Shown: positions 52,739 to 61,874 of the stretch, in pieces
How the letters are laid out: every line of letters starts with the position of its first letter
Numbering within the stretch: the stretch's first letter is position 1
Assembly (NCBI GenBank): GCA_902768785.1
Contig: CACXMM010000002.1
Location: 62,001-126,000 of the forward strand
Direction: 5' to 3'
DNA length: 64,000 nucleotides
Origin: an uncultured Prevotellaceae bacterium
GTDB lineage: Bacteria > Bacteroidota > Bacteroidia > Bacteroidales > Bacteroidaceae
Made by a program: the position numbers and the translations under genes
Notes under the pieces: model-generated
Told to the model about the DNA's origin: nothing
Seen by the model: the letters and a program-made list of their open reading frames with translations, nothing else
Databases searched by the model: none

Positions 52739-53761
52739 ATGTATATAACAAGAAGGGCAGCACTCTTCCTGACGTTGCTATTGGGAGTTTGCCTGAATCT
52801 GATGGCACAGGAGGCAGACAGCATCTCGATGCGTCCTTCGTTTGGCGTGGACTATACTGGAGAGGTGCAGACAGATTTCGAACGGGTCCGTGTGGCCAAT
52901 CTCCTTCAGCTTCATGCTGATGTCCCCCTTTCCAGAAAACTAACCTTTCAGGTAGGTTCTCTCAGTACGCTTTCAACGAATCAAGAACTGGAGGTCTATG
53001 ACGTACAGGGATTTTCCAACATCGACACCTACGATTTGAACGTTCCGTTTGCCCTCACCGTGGCCGGCATTGCCTGGCAAATCAACGATCGCCATTCACT
53101 CTTTGCCGGTATCCGCTGCGTCGATGAGGATTATTTCTGCAGCGATGGACTAACCCTTTACACCTGCTGTTCACCCGGTATCTTCCCTACTCTCAGTTAT
53201 AATGCAAATATTGCCACATTCCCTGTGGCTGCGATGGGCATTCATTATGCCTATGACCATAAGAACCTGCGCCTGCAGGCATCGGTCTATAACGGTGAGG
53301 GAAACTACCGTTTCGAGGGCCGCAACAATGTCTTCCGCATCTGTCCCAATAGTGACGGCATTTTTGCTATCGGTCAGGTCGAATACCGTCATCGAGACAA
53401 TCACTATTATCTGGGCGGTACTGTGCATACCGTTTCAGATATTCAGCCTTCGGCATGGGTTTACACTGAGCAGACACTGATGCCCAACCTCACCTTGGTT
53501 GCCGTCTATAGTCATGCTTTCGGTGGTGATAACATGTGTAATGACTTCTTCGGTCTTGGCGGAAATTACTCCTTTAAGTGTGCTCAGCTTGGCTTGTTCA
53601 CAGACTATACCCGTGTGCTTGGCGTGGATGAATGGGCCACCGAGCTAATCTGCAGTCTTCACCTCACCGACTACCTGAAAGTGAAACCAGTGCTGCATGT
53701 CATCACCACCGACGGCACAACCAAGTGCGTCGGTCTGTTGCGAGTGGACATTGGTATCTGA
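52739..53761 (+). CDS. Outer-membrane beta-barrel protein (porin-like)
   Basis: 340 aa from the Met at 52739, which opens a signal peptide (YITRRAALFLTLLLGVCLNL, then MAQ). The mature part is a series of amphipathic strands (LTFQVGSLSTLS, RHSLFAGIRCVD, HYYLGGTVHTVSDI) ending LLRVDIGI, consistent with a 14-18-strand barrel, perhaps OprB-like. The frame is open from 52667, 3 bases after the previous stop. That earlier start would add 24 residues (MKKTRWAESHIVAFCQC and on) before the signal sequence, which is less likely for an exported protein. The ligand is unknown. Confidence 0.75.
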   Translation: MYITRRAALFLTLLLGVCLNLMAQEADSISMRPSFGVDYTGEVQTDFERVRVANLLQLHADVPLSRKLTFQVGSLSTLSTNQELEVYDVQGFSNIDTYDLNVPFALTVAGIAWQINDRHSLFAGIRCVDEDYFCSDGLTLYTCCSPGIFPTLSYNANIATFPVAAMGIHYAYDHKNLRLQASVYNGEGNYRFEGRNNVFRICPNSDGIFAIGQVEYRHRDNHYYLGGTVHTVSDIQPSAWVYTEQTLMPNLTLVAVYSHAFGGDNMCNDFFGLGGNYSFKCAQLGLFTDYTRVLGVDEWATELICSLHLTDYLKVKPVLHVITTDGTTKCVGLLRVDIGI

Positions 53762-53768
53762 TGCGTAT

Positions 53769-53802
53769 AATAGTTAATAATGCTTAATACCATTGTAACG
53801 GG
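53769..53802. repeat. Element shared with 1551-1586
   Basis: AATAGTTAA, ATGCTTAAT, TTGTAA and CGGG occur in the same order and nearly the same spacing as at 1551-1586, where the TTG serves as the -33 element of the DUF4468 promoter. No -7 box follows here. The rest of the gap 53762-54010 holds only the lplA promoter. Confidence 0.4.
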
Positions 53803-53947
53803 TTTTTACAAGGAAATGCAACGAATTGAAAGGATTGTCCCACTTTTGTCTTGAATATCAAAACAAACGGGCATCAATCACTCTCCCACTGTTCTGCCCC
53901 ACCCCTTCCTCCTCTTTCTCGTGTTAAGAAAAATCATCATTTTTTTG

Positions 53948-53978
53948 TTGGAGGATTGGTGGAAATTTCCTATATTTG
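53948..53978 (+). promoter_or_regulatory. Promoter of the glycine-cleavage operon
   Basis: TTG (53948-53950), 20 bases, TATATTTG (53971-53978). No glycine riboswitch-like structure is seen in the short leader. Confidence 0.75.
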
Positions 53979-54010
53979 CAAAAGGAATCCTAAACAATCG
54001 AATTGATACC

Positions 54011-55000
54011 ATGGTACATATTACCCTGCCTAGGACTATCGACAGACAGTTGAGCTTCTACTTGGCCATGGAAGAGTATGTGGCCCGTTATATGGACATG
54101 CCTCACGCCTTCTTTATCTGGCAGGTGGAGCCCAGTGTGATCTTCGGAAGGAACCAGCTGATTGAGTCAGAGGTGAACACCAGCTATTGTGAACGCAAGG
54201 GTGTGCGAATGTTTCGGAGGAAGAGCGGTGGCGGTTGCGTTTATGCCGACAAGAGTAACATGATGCTATCGTATATCACCGACAGTGACAGTGTGAACTT
54301 CACCTATCATCAATACACCACCTTGGTGGTAAATGCCTTACAGCGTATGGGGATACGAGCTACAGCCAACGGCCGGAACGATATCATGATCGAAGGAAAG
54401 AAAGTGAGTGGCAACGCCTTCTACCACCTCTGTGCCCATCAGACGGACAGTGGCAAGGGGCGAAGCATTGTCCATGGCACCCTGCTCTACGACACCAATA
54501 TGGAGAATATGCTGGGATGTATCACACCCGATGATGAGAAGTTGCTGAGTAAGGGCGTGAAAAGTGTCAGGCAACATATCACCTTGTTGAAAGACCATAC
54601 CCGACTGTCGTTGGAAGAGATCCGCAACGAACTGATCCGTTTCGTATGCAACGAGGAACGGATGCTGACACCCGAGGAAGTAGAGAAGGTGAAGGATATA
54701 GAGAAAGAATACCTGTCACCTACTTTTATCTACGGTCATAACCCTCGCTATACCGTTGTGAAGAAGCAGCGCATTGAAGGCGTCGGCACCCTCGAAGTAA
54801 GGATGGAAGTGAAGAACGGCATTATCAAAAACATCGACCTGAAAGGTGACTTCTTCCTGATAGGTGATCTCAACGAGATCAGACAAGCACTGAAGAACCA
54901 GCCGTTAGATAGGATGTCGATGGAAAAGGTGCTGCCTGATACCAAAAACCTGATCGTCAACCTAAGCAAAACCGATTTGATTACTTTAATCTTGAAATAA
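54011..55000 (+). CDS. lplA: Lipoate-protein ligase
   Basis: 329 aa of the LplA family. The lipoate/ATP-binding motif RRKSGGGCVYAD is followed by GRNDIMIEGKKVSGNAFY with the catalytic lysine, and by an accessory C-terminal domain (about residues 240-329). It activates lipoate with ATP and attaches it to carrier proteins such as GcvH, encoded two genes downstream. The frame opens at 53921, upstream of the -7 box, so the Met at 54011 is the real start. Its stop overlaps the gcvT start by one base. Confidence 0.95.
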   Translation: MVHITLPRTIDRQLSFYLAMEEYVARYMDMPHAFFIWQVEPSVIFGRNQLIESEVNTSYCERKGVRMFRRKSGGGCVYADKSNMMLSYITDSDSVNFTYHQYTTLVVNALQRMGIRATANGRNDIMIEGKKVSGNAFYHLCAHQTDSGKGRSIVHGTLLYDTNMENMLGCITPDDEKLLSKGVKSVRQHITLLKDHTRLSLEEIRNELIRFVCNEERMLTPEEVEKVKDIEKEYLSPTFIYGHNPRYTVVKKQRIEGVGTLEVRMEVKNGIIKNIDLKGDFFLIGDLNEIRQALKNQPLDRMSMEKVLPDTKNLIVNLSKTDLITLILK

Positions 55001-56091
55001 TGGAAAATAAAAGAACATGTCTTTATGACAAACACGTGGCTCTGGGTGCCCTGATCTCACCCTTCGGCGGCTTCGATATGCCGATCCAGTATTCAACCAT
55101 CATCGACGAGCATAATGCCGTGCGACAGCACTGTGGTGTGTTTGATGTCAGTCACATGGGTGAAGTGACAGTGAAAGGACGTGATGCCGAACGCTATGTC
55201 AACCATATCTTTACCAACGATGTGTCAGGTGCCCCCGACGGACAGATCTTCTATGGAATGATGTGCTATGAGAACGGAGGTACTGTGGATGACCTTCTGG
55301 TATATAAGATGGGCGACCAAGACTATTTCCTCGTAATCAATGCTGCGAACATTGACAAGGATTGGGCATGGATGCAGCAGCACGCTGAAGGCTTCGACAT
55401 CGACTTACAGAATTGTTCTGACTATTATGGACAATTAGCCGTTCAGGGACCGGAGGCAGAAACCGTTGTGGAAGAGGTGCTTGGTCTTTCTTGCAAGGAA
55501 CTGGTGTTTTATACCACGAAGACCCTTGATGTAGAAGGTGAGACCATCATCGTCAGTCGCACAGGCTATACCGGTGAGGACGGCTTTGAGATCTATGGTT
55601 CCCATGCCTTCATCCAGTGCAATTGGGACAAGCTGATGGAAAGCGGACGGTGCAAGCCCTGCGGTCTGGGATGTCGTGATACCCTGCGTTTCGAGGTCGG
55701 ACTGCCTTTGTATGGCGACGAGCTGTCGGATGACATCTCTCCAGTGATGGCGGGCTTGTCGATGTTCTGTAAGTTCGACAAGGATGAGTTCATCGGTAAA
55801 GAGGCCTTAGCAAAGCAGAAAGCAGAGGGCGTGAAGCAGCGTGTCATCGGTATTGAGCTGAAAGACAAAGCCATACCACGACATGGCTATAGCGTTTTGT
55901 GCCAAGGTGAGAAGGTGGGTGAAGTAACCACCGGCTATAACTCGATATCCACTGGAAAGAGTGTCTGCATGGCATTGGTTGATACTCCCTTCGCCAAGTT
56001 AGGAACGGAAGTGGAAGTGCAGATCAGAAAGAAAACCTTCCCTGGAGTGGTGGTGAAGAAACGGTTCTACGACAAGCACTACAAGAAATAG
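55000..56091 (+). CDS. gcvT: Glycine cleavage system T protein (aminomethyltransferase)
   Basis: 363 aa, the normal length. The family N-terminus LYDKHVALGALISPFGGFDMPIQY, FDVSHMGEVTVKGRDA, and the folate-binding region YTGEDGFEIYG with DTLRFEVGLPLYGDEL are all visible. It transfers the aminomethyl carbon from GcvH to tetrahydrofolate, releasing ammonia and leaving methylene-THF. It is translationally coupled to lplA (1-base overlap). A 79-bp gap with a small G/C-rich inverted repeat separates it from gcvH. Confidence 0.97.
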   Translation: MENKRTCLYDKHVALGALISPFGGFDMPIQYSTIIDEHNAVRQHCGVFDVSHMGEVTVKGRDAERYVNHIFTNDVSGAPDGQIFYGMMCYENGGTVDDLLVYKMGDQDYFLVINAANIDKDWAWMQQHAEGFDIDLQNCSDYYGQLAVQGPEAETVVEEVLGLSCKELVFYTTKTLDVEGETIIVSRTGYTGEDGFEIYGSHAFIQCNWDKLMESGRCKPCGLGCRDTLRFEVGLPLYGDELSDDISPVMAGLSMFCKFDKDEFIGKEALAKQKAEGVKQRVIGIELKDKAIPRHGYSVLCQGEKVGEVTTGYNSISTGKSVCMALVDTPFAKLGTEVEVQIRKKTFPGVVVKKRFYDKHYKK

Positions 56092-56124
56092 AAGTCCACC
56101 CAAACCCCTTCAAAGGGAGGGAGT
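56092..56124. repeat. REP-like inverted repeat between gcvT and gcvH
   Basis: CCCTT-CA-AAGGG with flanking CCACCC / GGGAGGG pairing possibilities. It resembles the CCCCTTC...GGGAGGG intergenic elements frequent in Bacteroidota genomes. It may be an mRNA stem that sets relative expression. Confidence 0.4.
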
Positions 56125-56170
56125 AAGGACAAGTGATAGAAAATAATTTATCTATAAAACATAAGAAAAT

Positions 56171-56548
56171 ATGGCAAAAGTATTAGAAGGACTCTACTAT
56201 TCAGAGAGTCATGAGTTTGTGAAGGTGGAAGGCGACTTCGGTTTCATCGGTATTACCGATTATGCTCAGAACGCCTTAGGTAACGTGGTGTATGTAGATA
56301 TGCCCGAAGTGGATGACGAAGTCACTGCCGGAGAGGAATTCGGAGCTGTGGAGAGTGTGAAGGCTGCCAGCGACCTGATGTCACCCGTCAGCGGTACAGT
56401 GGTAGAGATCAACGAGGCTCTTGAGGATCAGCCTGAGCTCGTGAACGAGGATCCGTACGCTAACTGGATCATCAAGGTGGAAATGAGTGACAAGGCAGAG
56501 CTTGATAACTTGATGGATGCAAAAGCTTACGAGGAGTTTACTGCTTAA
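56171..56548 (+). CDS. gcvH: Glycine cleavage system H protein
   Basis: 125 aa. The lipoyl-attachment lysine is Lys64 in GAVESVKAASDLMSPVSG, the same number as in E. coli GcvH. The fold is the lipoyl-domain beta-sandwich, with FIGITDYAQNALGNVVYVD upstream. It shuttles the aminomethyl group between P, T and L proteins. It is placed between gcvT and gcvPA; lplA at the head of the operon would lipoylate it. Confidence 0.98.
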   Translation: MAKVLEGLYYSESHEFVKVEGDFGFIGITDYAQNALGNVVYVDMPEVDDEVTAGEEFGAVESVKAASDLMSPVSGTVVEINEALEDQPELVNEDPYANWIIKVEMSDKAELDNLMDAKAYEEFTA

Positions 56549-56559
56549 GAAGCAAGCAT

Positions 56560-57888
56560 ATGAATTACAAGTATTTCCCTCACACCGAGGAAGAAATCAA
56601 GCAGATGCTGGAGGTTGCTGGCGTGAAGACGCTTGACGAACTGTATGCCGATGTACCCGACAGTATCCGCTTTAAAGGGGATTATGAGATTCCCGAGGCG
56701 ATGAGCGAGCTCGAGGTGAGGCAGTTCTTCGACAGTCTGGCACTGATGAACGAGACACTTACCTGTTTCGCAGGAGCTGGTGTCTATGACCATTACACTC
56801 CGTCGGTGATCCCGAGTATCATCGAACGCTCGGAGTTCCTTACCAGCTACACCCCCTATCAGGCAGAGATCTCACAAGGTACCCTGCATTATATTTTTGA
56901 ATTCCAGAGTATGATGGCAGAGCTGACTGGCATGGATGTATCGAACGCTTCGATGTATGATGGTGCCACCGCTACTGCCGAGGCTGTAATGATGGCCTTT
57001 GCAGCAGGGAAAAAATGTACGAAAGTGCTGGTAAGCGATACCGTTGATCCGAAGGTGCGCCGCGTGGTTGATACCTATGCAAAATACCATGGCATAGAGA
57101 TCGTGAGCATCGCACAGAAAGATGGTGTAACTGACAAAGCAGACATGGAGATAAAGCTCGCTGAAGGCGGAGTGGCAGGTGTCGTCGTACAGATGCCAAA
57201 TTATTACGGTATCATAGAGGATTATACCGGATTCGCCGAGGCTGTGCACGAGAAGAAAGGACTGTTCATCATGAATAGCGTGGCAGCAGACCTCGCCGTA
57301 CTGAAGACACCCAAGGAATGGGGTGCTGACATCGCTGTAGGCGATGGACAGAGCTTAGGAATTCCCATGACGTTCGGCGGTCCTTCTGTGGGCTATCTCT
57401 GCTGTACGGAGAAACTCATCAGGAAAATGCCTGGGAGAATCGTAGGAATGACCAAGGACAGCCGTGGCCAGCGAGCCTTCGTACTTACCTTGCAAGCTCG
57501 TGAGCAGCATATCCGTAGGCAGAAGGCTACGTCGAATATATGTTCGAACCAGAGTCTGATGGCACTATTCGTCACGATCTATCTCTCACTGATGGGTAAG
57601 GAAGGTGTTAAGGAAGCCGCCGAACTGTCGTATGCCGGTGCGCACTACCTATGTGATCAGCTGGTGGCAACAGGTCTGTTCAAGAAAACGTTCGACCAAC
57701 CGTTCTTCAATGAATTCTGCCTGACCTACGAAGGTGATGTGGATGCCTTACAGAAGAAATGTGCCGAGAAGGGCTATCTAGCTGGTGTGAAAGTGGATGA
57801 GCATACCATAATGTTCGCTGTCACTGAGAAAAGGACACAAGAAGATATGGATGATTTGGTGGATGTAATCAAGGAGGACGAGCAATGA
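56560..57888 (+). CDS. gcvPA: Glycine dehydrogenase (decarboxylating) subunit 1
   Basis: 442 aa, the N-terminal half of the P protein as a separate subunit. The opening YKYFPHTEEEIKQMLEVAGVK and TCFAGAGVYDHYTPSVIPSI, and MYDGATATAEAVMMA, are diagnostic. It forms the (alpha-beta)2 P protein with GcvPB, which decarboxylates glycine and loads the aminomethyl group onto GcvH. The stop overlaps the gcvPB start by 4 bases, consistent with equal production. The split form contrasts with the single-chain GcvP of many Bacteroides. Confidence 0.96.
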   Translation: MNYKYFPHTEEEIKQMLEVAGVKTLDELYADVPDSIRFKGDYEIPEAMSELEVRQFFDSLALMNETLTCFAGAGVYDHYTPSVIPSIIERSEFLTSYTPYQAEISQGTLHYIFEFQSMMAELTGMDVSNASMYDGATATAEAVMMAFAAGKKCTKVLVSDTVDPKVRRVVDTYAKYHGIEIVSIAQKDGVTDKADMEIKLAEGGVAGVVVQMPNYYGIIEDYTGFAEAVHEKKGLFIMNSVAADLAVLKTPKEWGADIAVGDGQSLGIPMTFGGPSVGYLCCTEKLIRKMPGRIVGMTKDSRGQRAFVLTLQAREQHIRRQKATSNICSNQSLMALFVTIYLSLMGKEGVKEAAELSYAGAHYLCDQLVATGLFKKTFDQPFFNEFCLTYEGDVDALQKKCAEKGYLAGVKVDEHTIMFAVTEKRTQEDMDDLVDVIKEDEQ

Positions 57889-59381
57889 ACAACAAACTAT
57901 ATGGCAATCTGATCTTCGAACTATCACATGAGGGTCGAAGAGGCTATTCACTTCCCAAGAACAGACTGGATGGTTATTCTATCCATGATTTGCCGAATGG
58001 TCTTCAACGTCAGGAAGAGGCTAAGCTGCCTGAATGTGACGAGATGACGGTGGTACGACACTATACTAACCACAGTGCGAATAACTTCGGTGTGAACAAC
58101 GGATTCTACCCGTTGGGCAGTTGTACCATGAAATACAACCCTGTGATCAACGAGGAAATTGCAGGCATGAAGGATTTCGCCGAACTTCACCCTCTGCAGC
58201 CAGTGGAAACCTGTCAAGGTGCCTTGGAGGTATATTATTGTGTGCAACAACTGCTGGCGGAACTCGCAGGACTGAGTGAGTTCACCCTGAATCCCTGTGC
58301 CGGTGCCCATGGTGAACTGACGGGATTGATGGTGATCCGTGCCTATCATCAGAGTCGCGGTGACTATCAACGAACGAAAGTGATCGTACCTGATTCTGCC
58401 CATGGCACGAATCCCGCTTCTGCCGCCGTCTGCGGTCTGGATATCCTCGAAGTGAAGAGTACGGCAGAAGGATGTGTTGACCTGCCCGACTTGATTGCAC
58501 TGATCGAGCAATACGGAGAGGAGATTGCAGGAATGATGATGACCAATCCGAATACGTTAGGACTCTTCGAGAAAGATATCCCTGAGATTGCCATGCGTAT
58601 TCATGCCTGCGGTGGATTGATGTATTACGATGGTGCCAACCTCAATCCGATGCTCGGTGCTTGTCGTCCCGGTGACATGGGGTTTGATGTGATGCATATC
58701 AACCTGCACAAGACATTCTCTACACCACATGGTGGTGGCGGTCCTGGTAGCGGACCGGTAGGAGTACGCGAAGGACTGGAGCAGTTCCTGCCCACACCGA
58801 GGGTTGTCCTAAATGAAGAGCAGAATATGCTCACTGTGGAAAGAAGTGACTTTGAGCAGTCGTTAGGTAGCATAGGCTCATTTTTCGGGAACTTCGGCGT
58901 TGTTCTGCGTGCTTTCGCCTACATCCTCTCGTTAGGAAAGGAGAACGTGAAAATGGTGGGACCGCTCGCCACCCTGAACGCTAACTACATCAAAGAAAGT
59001 CTGAAAGACGACTATGAGCTGCCGATCGGTGGTTTGTGCAAGCATGAATTTGTGTTCGATGGACTGAAAGACAAGTCAACGGGTGTCACAACCATGGATG
59101 TGGCCAAACGACTGCTCGACTATGGATACCATGCACCAACCATCTACTTCCCCCTACTCTTCCATGAGAGTCTGATGATAGAACCCACGGAGAATGAGAG
59201 TAAGGAGACGATAGACGGATTCATTGAAGTGATGCACAAGATTGCGAAGGAAGCCAAGGAGAATCCAGAATTGGTGAAAAGTGCTCCTCATAACACACCG
59301 ATAGGACGTGTGGATGATGTGCTGGCCGCCAAACATCCTGTAGTCACCTTCCGACAACTGAAAAACGAAGAACCGTCATGA
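57885..59381 (+). CDS. gcvPB: Glycine dehydrogenase (decarboxylating) subunit 2
   Basis: 498 aa, the C-terminal, PLP-binding half of P protein. The PLP Schiff-base lysine is Lys276 in HINLHKTFSTPHGGGGPGSG; FYPLGSCTMKYNP near the N-terminus and HGTNPASAA are further family marks. It overlaps gcvPA upstream and lpd downstream by 4 bases each, so three coding regions are translationally chained. Confidence 0.97.
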   Translation: MNNKLYGNLIFELSHEGRRGYSLPKNRLDGYSIHDLPNGLQRQEEAKLPECDEMTVVRHYTNHSANNFGVNNGFYPLGSCTMKYNPVINEEIAGMKDFAELHPLQPVETCQGALEVYYCVQQLLAELAGLSEFTLNPCAGAHGELTGLMVIRAYHQSRGDYQRTKVIVPDSAHGTNPASAAVCGLDILEVKSTAEGCVDLPDLIALIEQYGEEIAGMMMTNPNTLGLFEKDIPEIAMRIHACGGLMYYDGANLNPMLGACRPGDMGFDVMHINLHKTFSTPHGGGGPGSGPVGVREGLEQFLPTPRVVLNEEQNMLTVERSDFEQSLGSIGSFFGNFGVVLRAFAYILSLGKENVKMVGPLATLNANYIKESLKDDYELPIGGLCKHEFVFDGLKDKSTGVTTMDVAKRLLDYGYHAPTIYFPLLFHESLMIEPTENESKETIDGFIEVMHKIAKEAKENPELVKSAPHNTPIGRVDDVLAAKHPVVTFRQLKNEEPS

Positions 59382-60688
59382 GTGATCTGATCATTATCGG
59401 TAGTGGTCCAGGTGGGTATCGCACAGCGGAATATGCCGCTCGCAAGGGATTGAGTGTGACCATCTTCGAAGAGAAAGAAGCGGGTGGCACGTGCTTGAAC
59501 TGCGGTTGTATCCCCACCAAGGCCCTCTGTCATGAGGCTGAAGTGGCCGACATGCTGAAAGAGGCAGGAGTGACGACCATCGACTACTCCGCCATTAAGG
59601 CAAGGAAGGAACTGGTCATTGCCCAACTTCGCGGTGGTGTTGAGACCTTATTGGGAGGTAACAACATCTCTTTTGTTCGTGGTCATGCCACACTGGAGGA
59701 CACCCAGACAGTGAGAGCCAATGGGGAGACTTACACGGCGAAAAACATGATCATCGCCACGGGCTCTCATGCCAAGAGGCTTCCTATAGAGGGAATCGAT
59801 CAAGAGAATGTGATGACCTCCACGGAACTGCTTGACATCAACGAGGTGCCCCGTCGTCTCTGTATCGTCGGGGCTGGTGTCATCGGCATGGAGATGGCTT
59901 CCGTCTTCAACAGCTTCGGCAGTGAGGTGACAGTTATAGAGTTCCTGAAAGAGTGTCTTCCGATGCTCGACAGTGATATCGCAAAACGACTCAGACAAAC
60001 CATCAGTAAACGGGGCGTGAACTTCTTCATGCAGAGTGGAGTGAAAAGAATCAATGGCAAGACGGTGTTCTTCGAGCGGAAAGGCAAAGAAGAACAGGTG
60101 GAAGCAGATGTCATTCTCATCGCCACTGGAAGAGGTGCGAACGTGGATGGCTTAGGATTGGAGAACGCTGGCGTAGCCTTCTCACCCAAAGGAATCGATG
60201 TCAATGACATGATGCAAACCAATATCCCCAACATTTATGCCATCGGTGATGTGAATGCCAGGATGATGCTGGCACATGCTGCTACCTTCCAAGGCTTCCG
60301 GGCCGTGAATCACATCTTGGGATGTGAGGATCAAATCAACCTTGACATCATGCCTTCCGCCATCTTCACGAAACCAGAGGCTGCCAGTGTAGGACTGTCA
60401 GAAGATCAGTGCAAGGAGAAGGGTATCCCATTTATCTCTAAAAAAGGATTCTTCCGTGCCAATGGCAAAGCATTGGCCATGAACGAGACCGACGGTTTAC
60501 TGAAACTCATAGCAGCAGAGGATGGAAAGATAATAGGTTGTCATGTGTTTGGTGCCCACGCTGCAGACATCGTTCAGGAAGTGAGTGCACTGATGTGCAA
60601 AGACACTTCTATACAGGAACTGGCTCAGATGGTGCATATCCACCCCACCCTCGGTGAGATTCTTCAGGACACCGCCCTTTCCTTCTAA
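59378..60688 (+). CDS. lpd: Dihydrolipoyl dehydrogenase (L protein)
   Basis: 436 aa. The FAD-binding IIGSGPGGYRTAEYAARKG, the redox-active disulfide in GGTCLNCGCIPTKAL (CxxxxC, with an additional Cys between them), the NAD-binding IVGAGVIGMEMASVF and the C-terminal catalytic His-Glu in VHIHPTLGEIL are all present. It is about 25-35 residues shorter than the usual 460-470. It reoxidises the lipoyl arm of GcvH with NAD+. It is the last gene of the operon, with a strong terminator behind it. Confidence 0.96.
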   Translation: MSDLIIIGSGPGGYRTAEYAARKGLSVTIFEEKEAGGTCLNCGCIPTKALCHEAEVADMLKEAGVTTIDYSAIKARKELVIAQLRGGVETLLGGNNISFVRGHATLEDTQTVRANGETYTAKNMIIATGSHAKRLPIEGIDQENVMTSTELLDINEVPRRLCIVGAGVIGMEMASVFNSFGSEVTVIEFLKECLPMLDSDIAKRLRQTISKRGVNFFMQSGVKRINGKTVFFERKGKEEQVEADVILIATGRGANVDGLGLENAGVAFSPKGIDVNDMMQTNIPNIYAIGDVNARMMLAHAATFQGFRAVNHILGCEDQINLDIMPSAIFTKPEAASVGLSEDQCKEKGIPFISKKGFFRANGKALAMNETDGLLKLIAAEDGKIIGCHVFGAHAADIVQEVSALMCKDTSIQELAQMVHIHPTLGEILQDTALSF

Positions 60689-60706
60689 TGATTTGACAGG
60701 AAATAG

Positions 60707-60740
60707 AAAGGGGCTGCTTCCAACAAGAAGCAGCCCCTTT
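60707..60740. terminator. Terminator between lpd and atpG
   Basis: A perfect 14-bp stem AAAGGGGCTGCTTC / GAAGCAGCCCCTTT with a 6-base loop, between two convergent operons. Confidence 0.92.
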
Positions 60741-60762
60741 TGATGGCCAGTTCGGATTCAAA

Positions 60763-61734
60763 TTAATTATTCACCGAACCACCTACGATATCCAACAGTT
60801 CGGAGGTGATGGCCTGCTGACGACTCTTGTTGTACTGGAGGTTCAGCTCACGTAACAACTCATCCGCATTATCAGTGGCCGTCTGCATGGCTACCATTCG
60901 TGCTGCATGCTCAGAGGCATTACTGTCGAGCAAAGCAGTATAGAGCATGAGATGGGCTAACTTCGGGATCAACTGCGAGAGCACAGTATCCATGTCAGGC
61001 TCAACCAGGAAGTTATCGTTCAGCGGCTTTACATTTTCCTCCACCTGCGTGTGCTCCTTCTCACCACGTTTCTTCAAGTACTCCTGCGACTCCTTCGTAG
61101 CAATCACAGAGGTGAGATCACGCTCATGATCGCGTTCAAGTTCCTCTTCGATATCGATAGGAAGGAAGGTCTTACGGGTAAGCACCTGAGAACCGGCACT
61201 TTTGAAGTGGTGGTAGATCAGCTCCACCTTGTCAATCTCCCCCTCAGCGAATTTACGACCCAGTTCCATGGCGATCTCGATACATTCCTGGACATTGGGC
61301 TTATCTGCCAGAGCAGAGTACTCTCCTTGTATCTTCAGTCCCATCTTCCGCGCTTTCTCATAGACCTTCCGGCCAATAGGATAGATCTCCACATTATCGC
61401 GTCCAATGGTCTTGTCATATTCGTCGAGCGCATGACTCATCATCTTGATGATATTGGCATTGAAACCACCACAAAGAGAAGAATTTGACGAAAAGACCAG
61501 AAGGGCAGCCCTTTTGACAGGACGTTCTTGATCGTAAATTGTCTGGGCCTCTGCTTCAGCAGCAAGGAAAGACTTGAGGATGTGCTCTAGCATCGTCTCG
61601 TAAGGTAGCATGTTCTGAATAGCCACCTGTGCGTGATGGAGTTTGCTGGAGGCCACCATCTTCATAGCCGACGTGATCTTACGTGTCGAATTTACTGAGG
61701 CAATGCGGCCTTTAATTTCTTTCAGACTAGGCAT
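60763..61734 (-). CDS. atpG: ATP synthase gamma subunit
   Basis: 323 aa, slightly longer than the usual 285-300 because of an insert at about residues 190-235. The N-terminal coiled coil starts PSLKEIKGRIASVNSTRKITSAMKMV, and the C-terminal helix has ASEHAARMVAMQTATDNADELL, both diagnostic. It forms the rotating central shaft between F1 and the c-ring. It is third on this strand after atpH and atpA. The 137-bp gap to atpA is filled by facing period-7 repeats. Confidence 0.97.
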   Translation of the reverse strand: MPSLKEIKGRIASVNSTRKITSAMKMVASSKLHHAQVAIQNMLPYETMLEHILKSFLAAEAEAQTIYDQERPVKRAALLVFSSNSSLCGGFNANIIKMMSHALDEYDKTIGRDNVEIYPIGRKVYEKARKMGLKIQGEYSALADKPNVQECIEIAMELGRKFAEGEIDKVELIYHHFKSAGSQVLTRKTFLPIDIEEELERDHERDLTSVIATKESQEYLKKRGEKEHTQVEENVKPLNDNFLVEPDMDTVLSQLIPKLAHLMLYTALLDSNASEHAARMVAMQTATDNADELLRELNLQYNKSRQQAITSELLDIVGGSVNN

Positions 61735-61740
61735 TATATT

Positions 61741-61817
61741 CTTTGAACTTTGAGGTTTGAACTTTGAACTTTATGATTTGAATTTTTGAAATCTCACTTT
61801 GAACTCCGAGAATTGAC
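61741..61817. repeat. Period-7 array between atpA and atpG, left arm
   Basis: Eleven heptamer slots in constant phase from 61741: CTTTGAA, CTTTGAG, GTTTGAA, CTTTGAA, CTTTATG, ATTTGAA, then degenerate, with CTTTGAA again in phase at 61797. The first 14 bases pair perfectly with 61851-61864. Confidence 0.75.
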
Positions 61818-61822
61818 TTTGC

Positions 61823-61874
61823 GATTACTTGGTAATCAAAAAGATCAAAACTCAAAGTTCAAAGGTCAAAGTCA
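61823..61874. repeat. Small hairpin and period-7 array, right arm
   Basis: GATTAC / GTAATC (61823-61837, 3-base loop) is followed by five heptamers from 61840: AAAGATC, AAAACTC, AAAGTTC, AAAGGTC, AAAGTCA. These are the reverse orientation of the left arm and run into the atpA stop codon. Confidence 0.72.
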
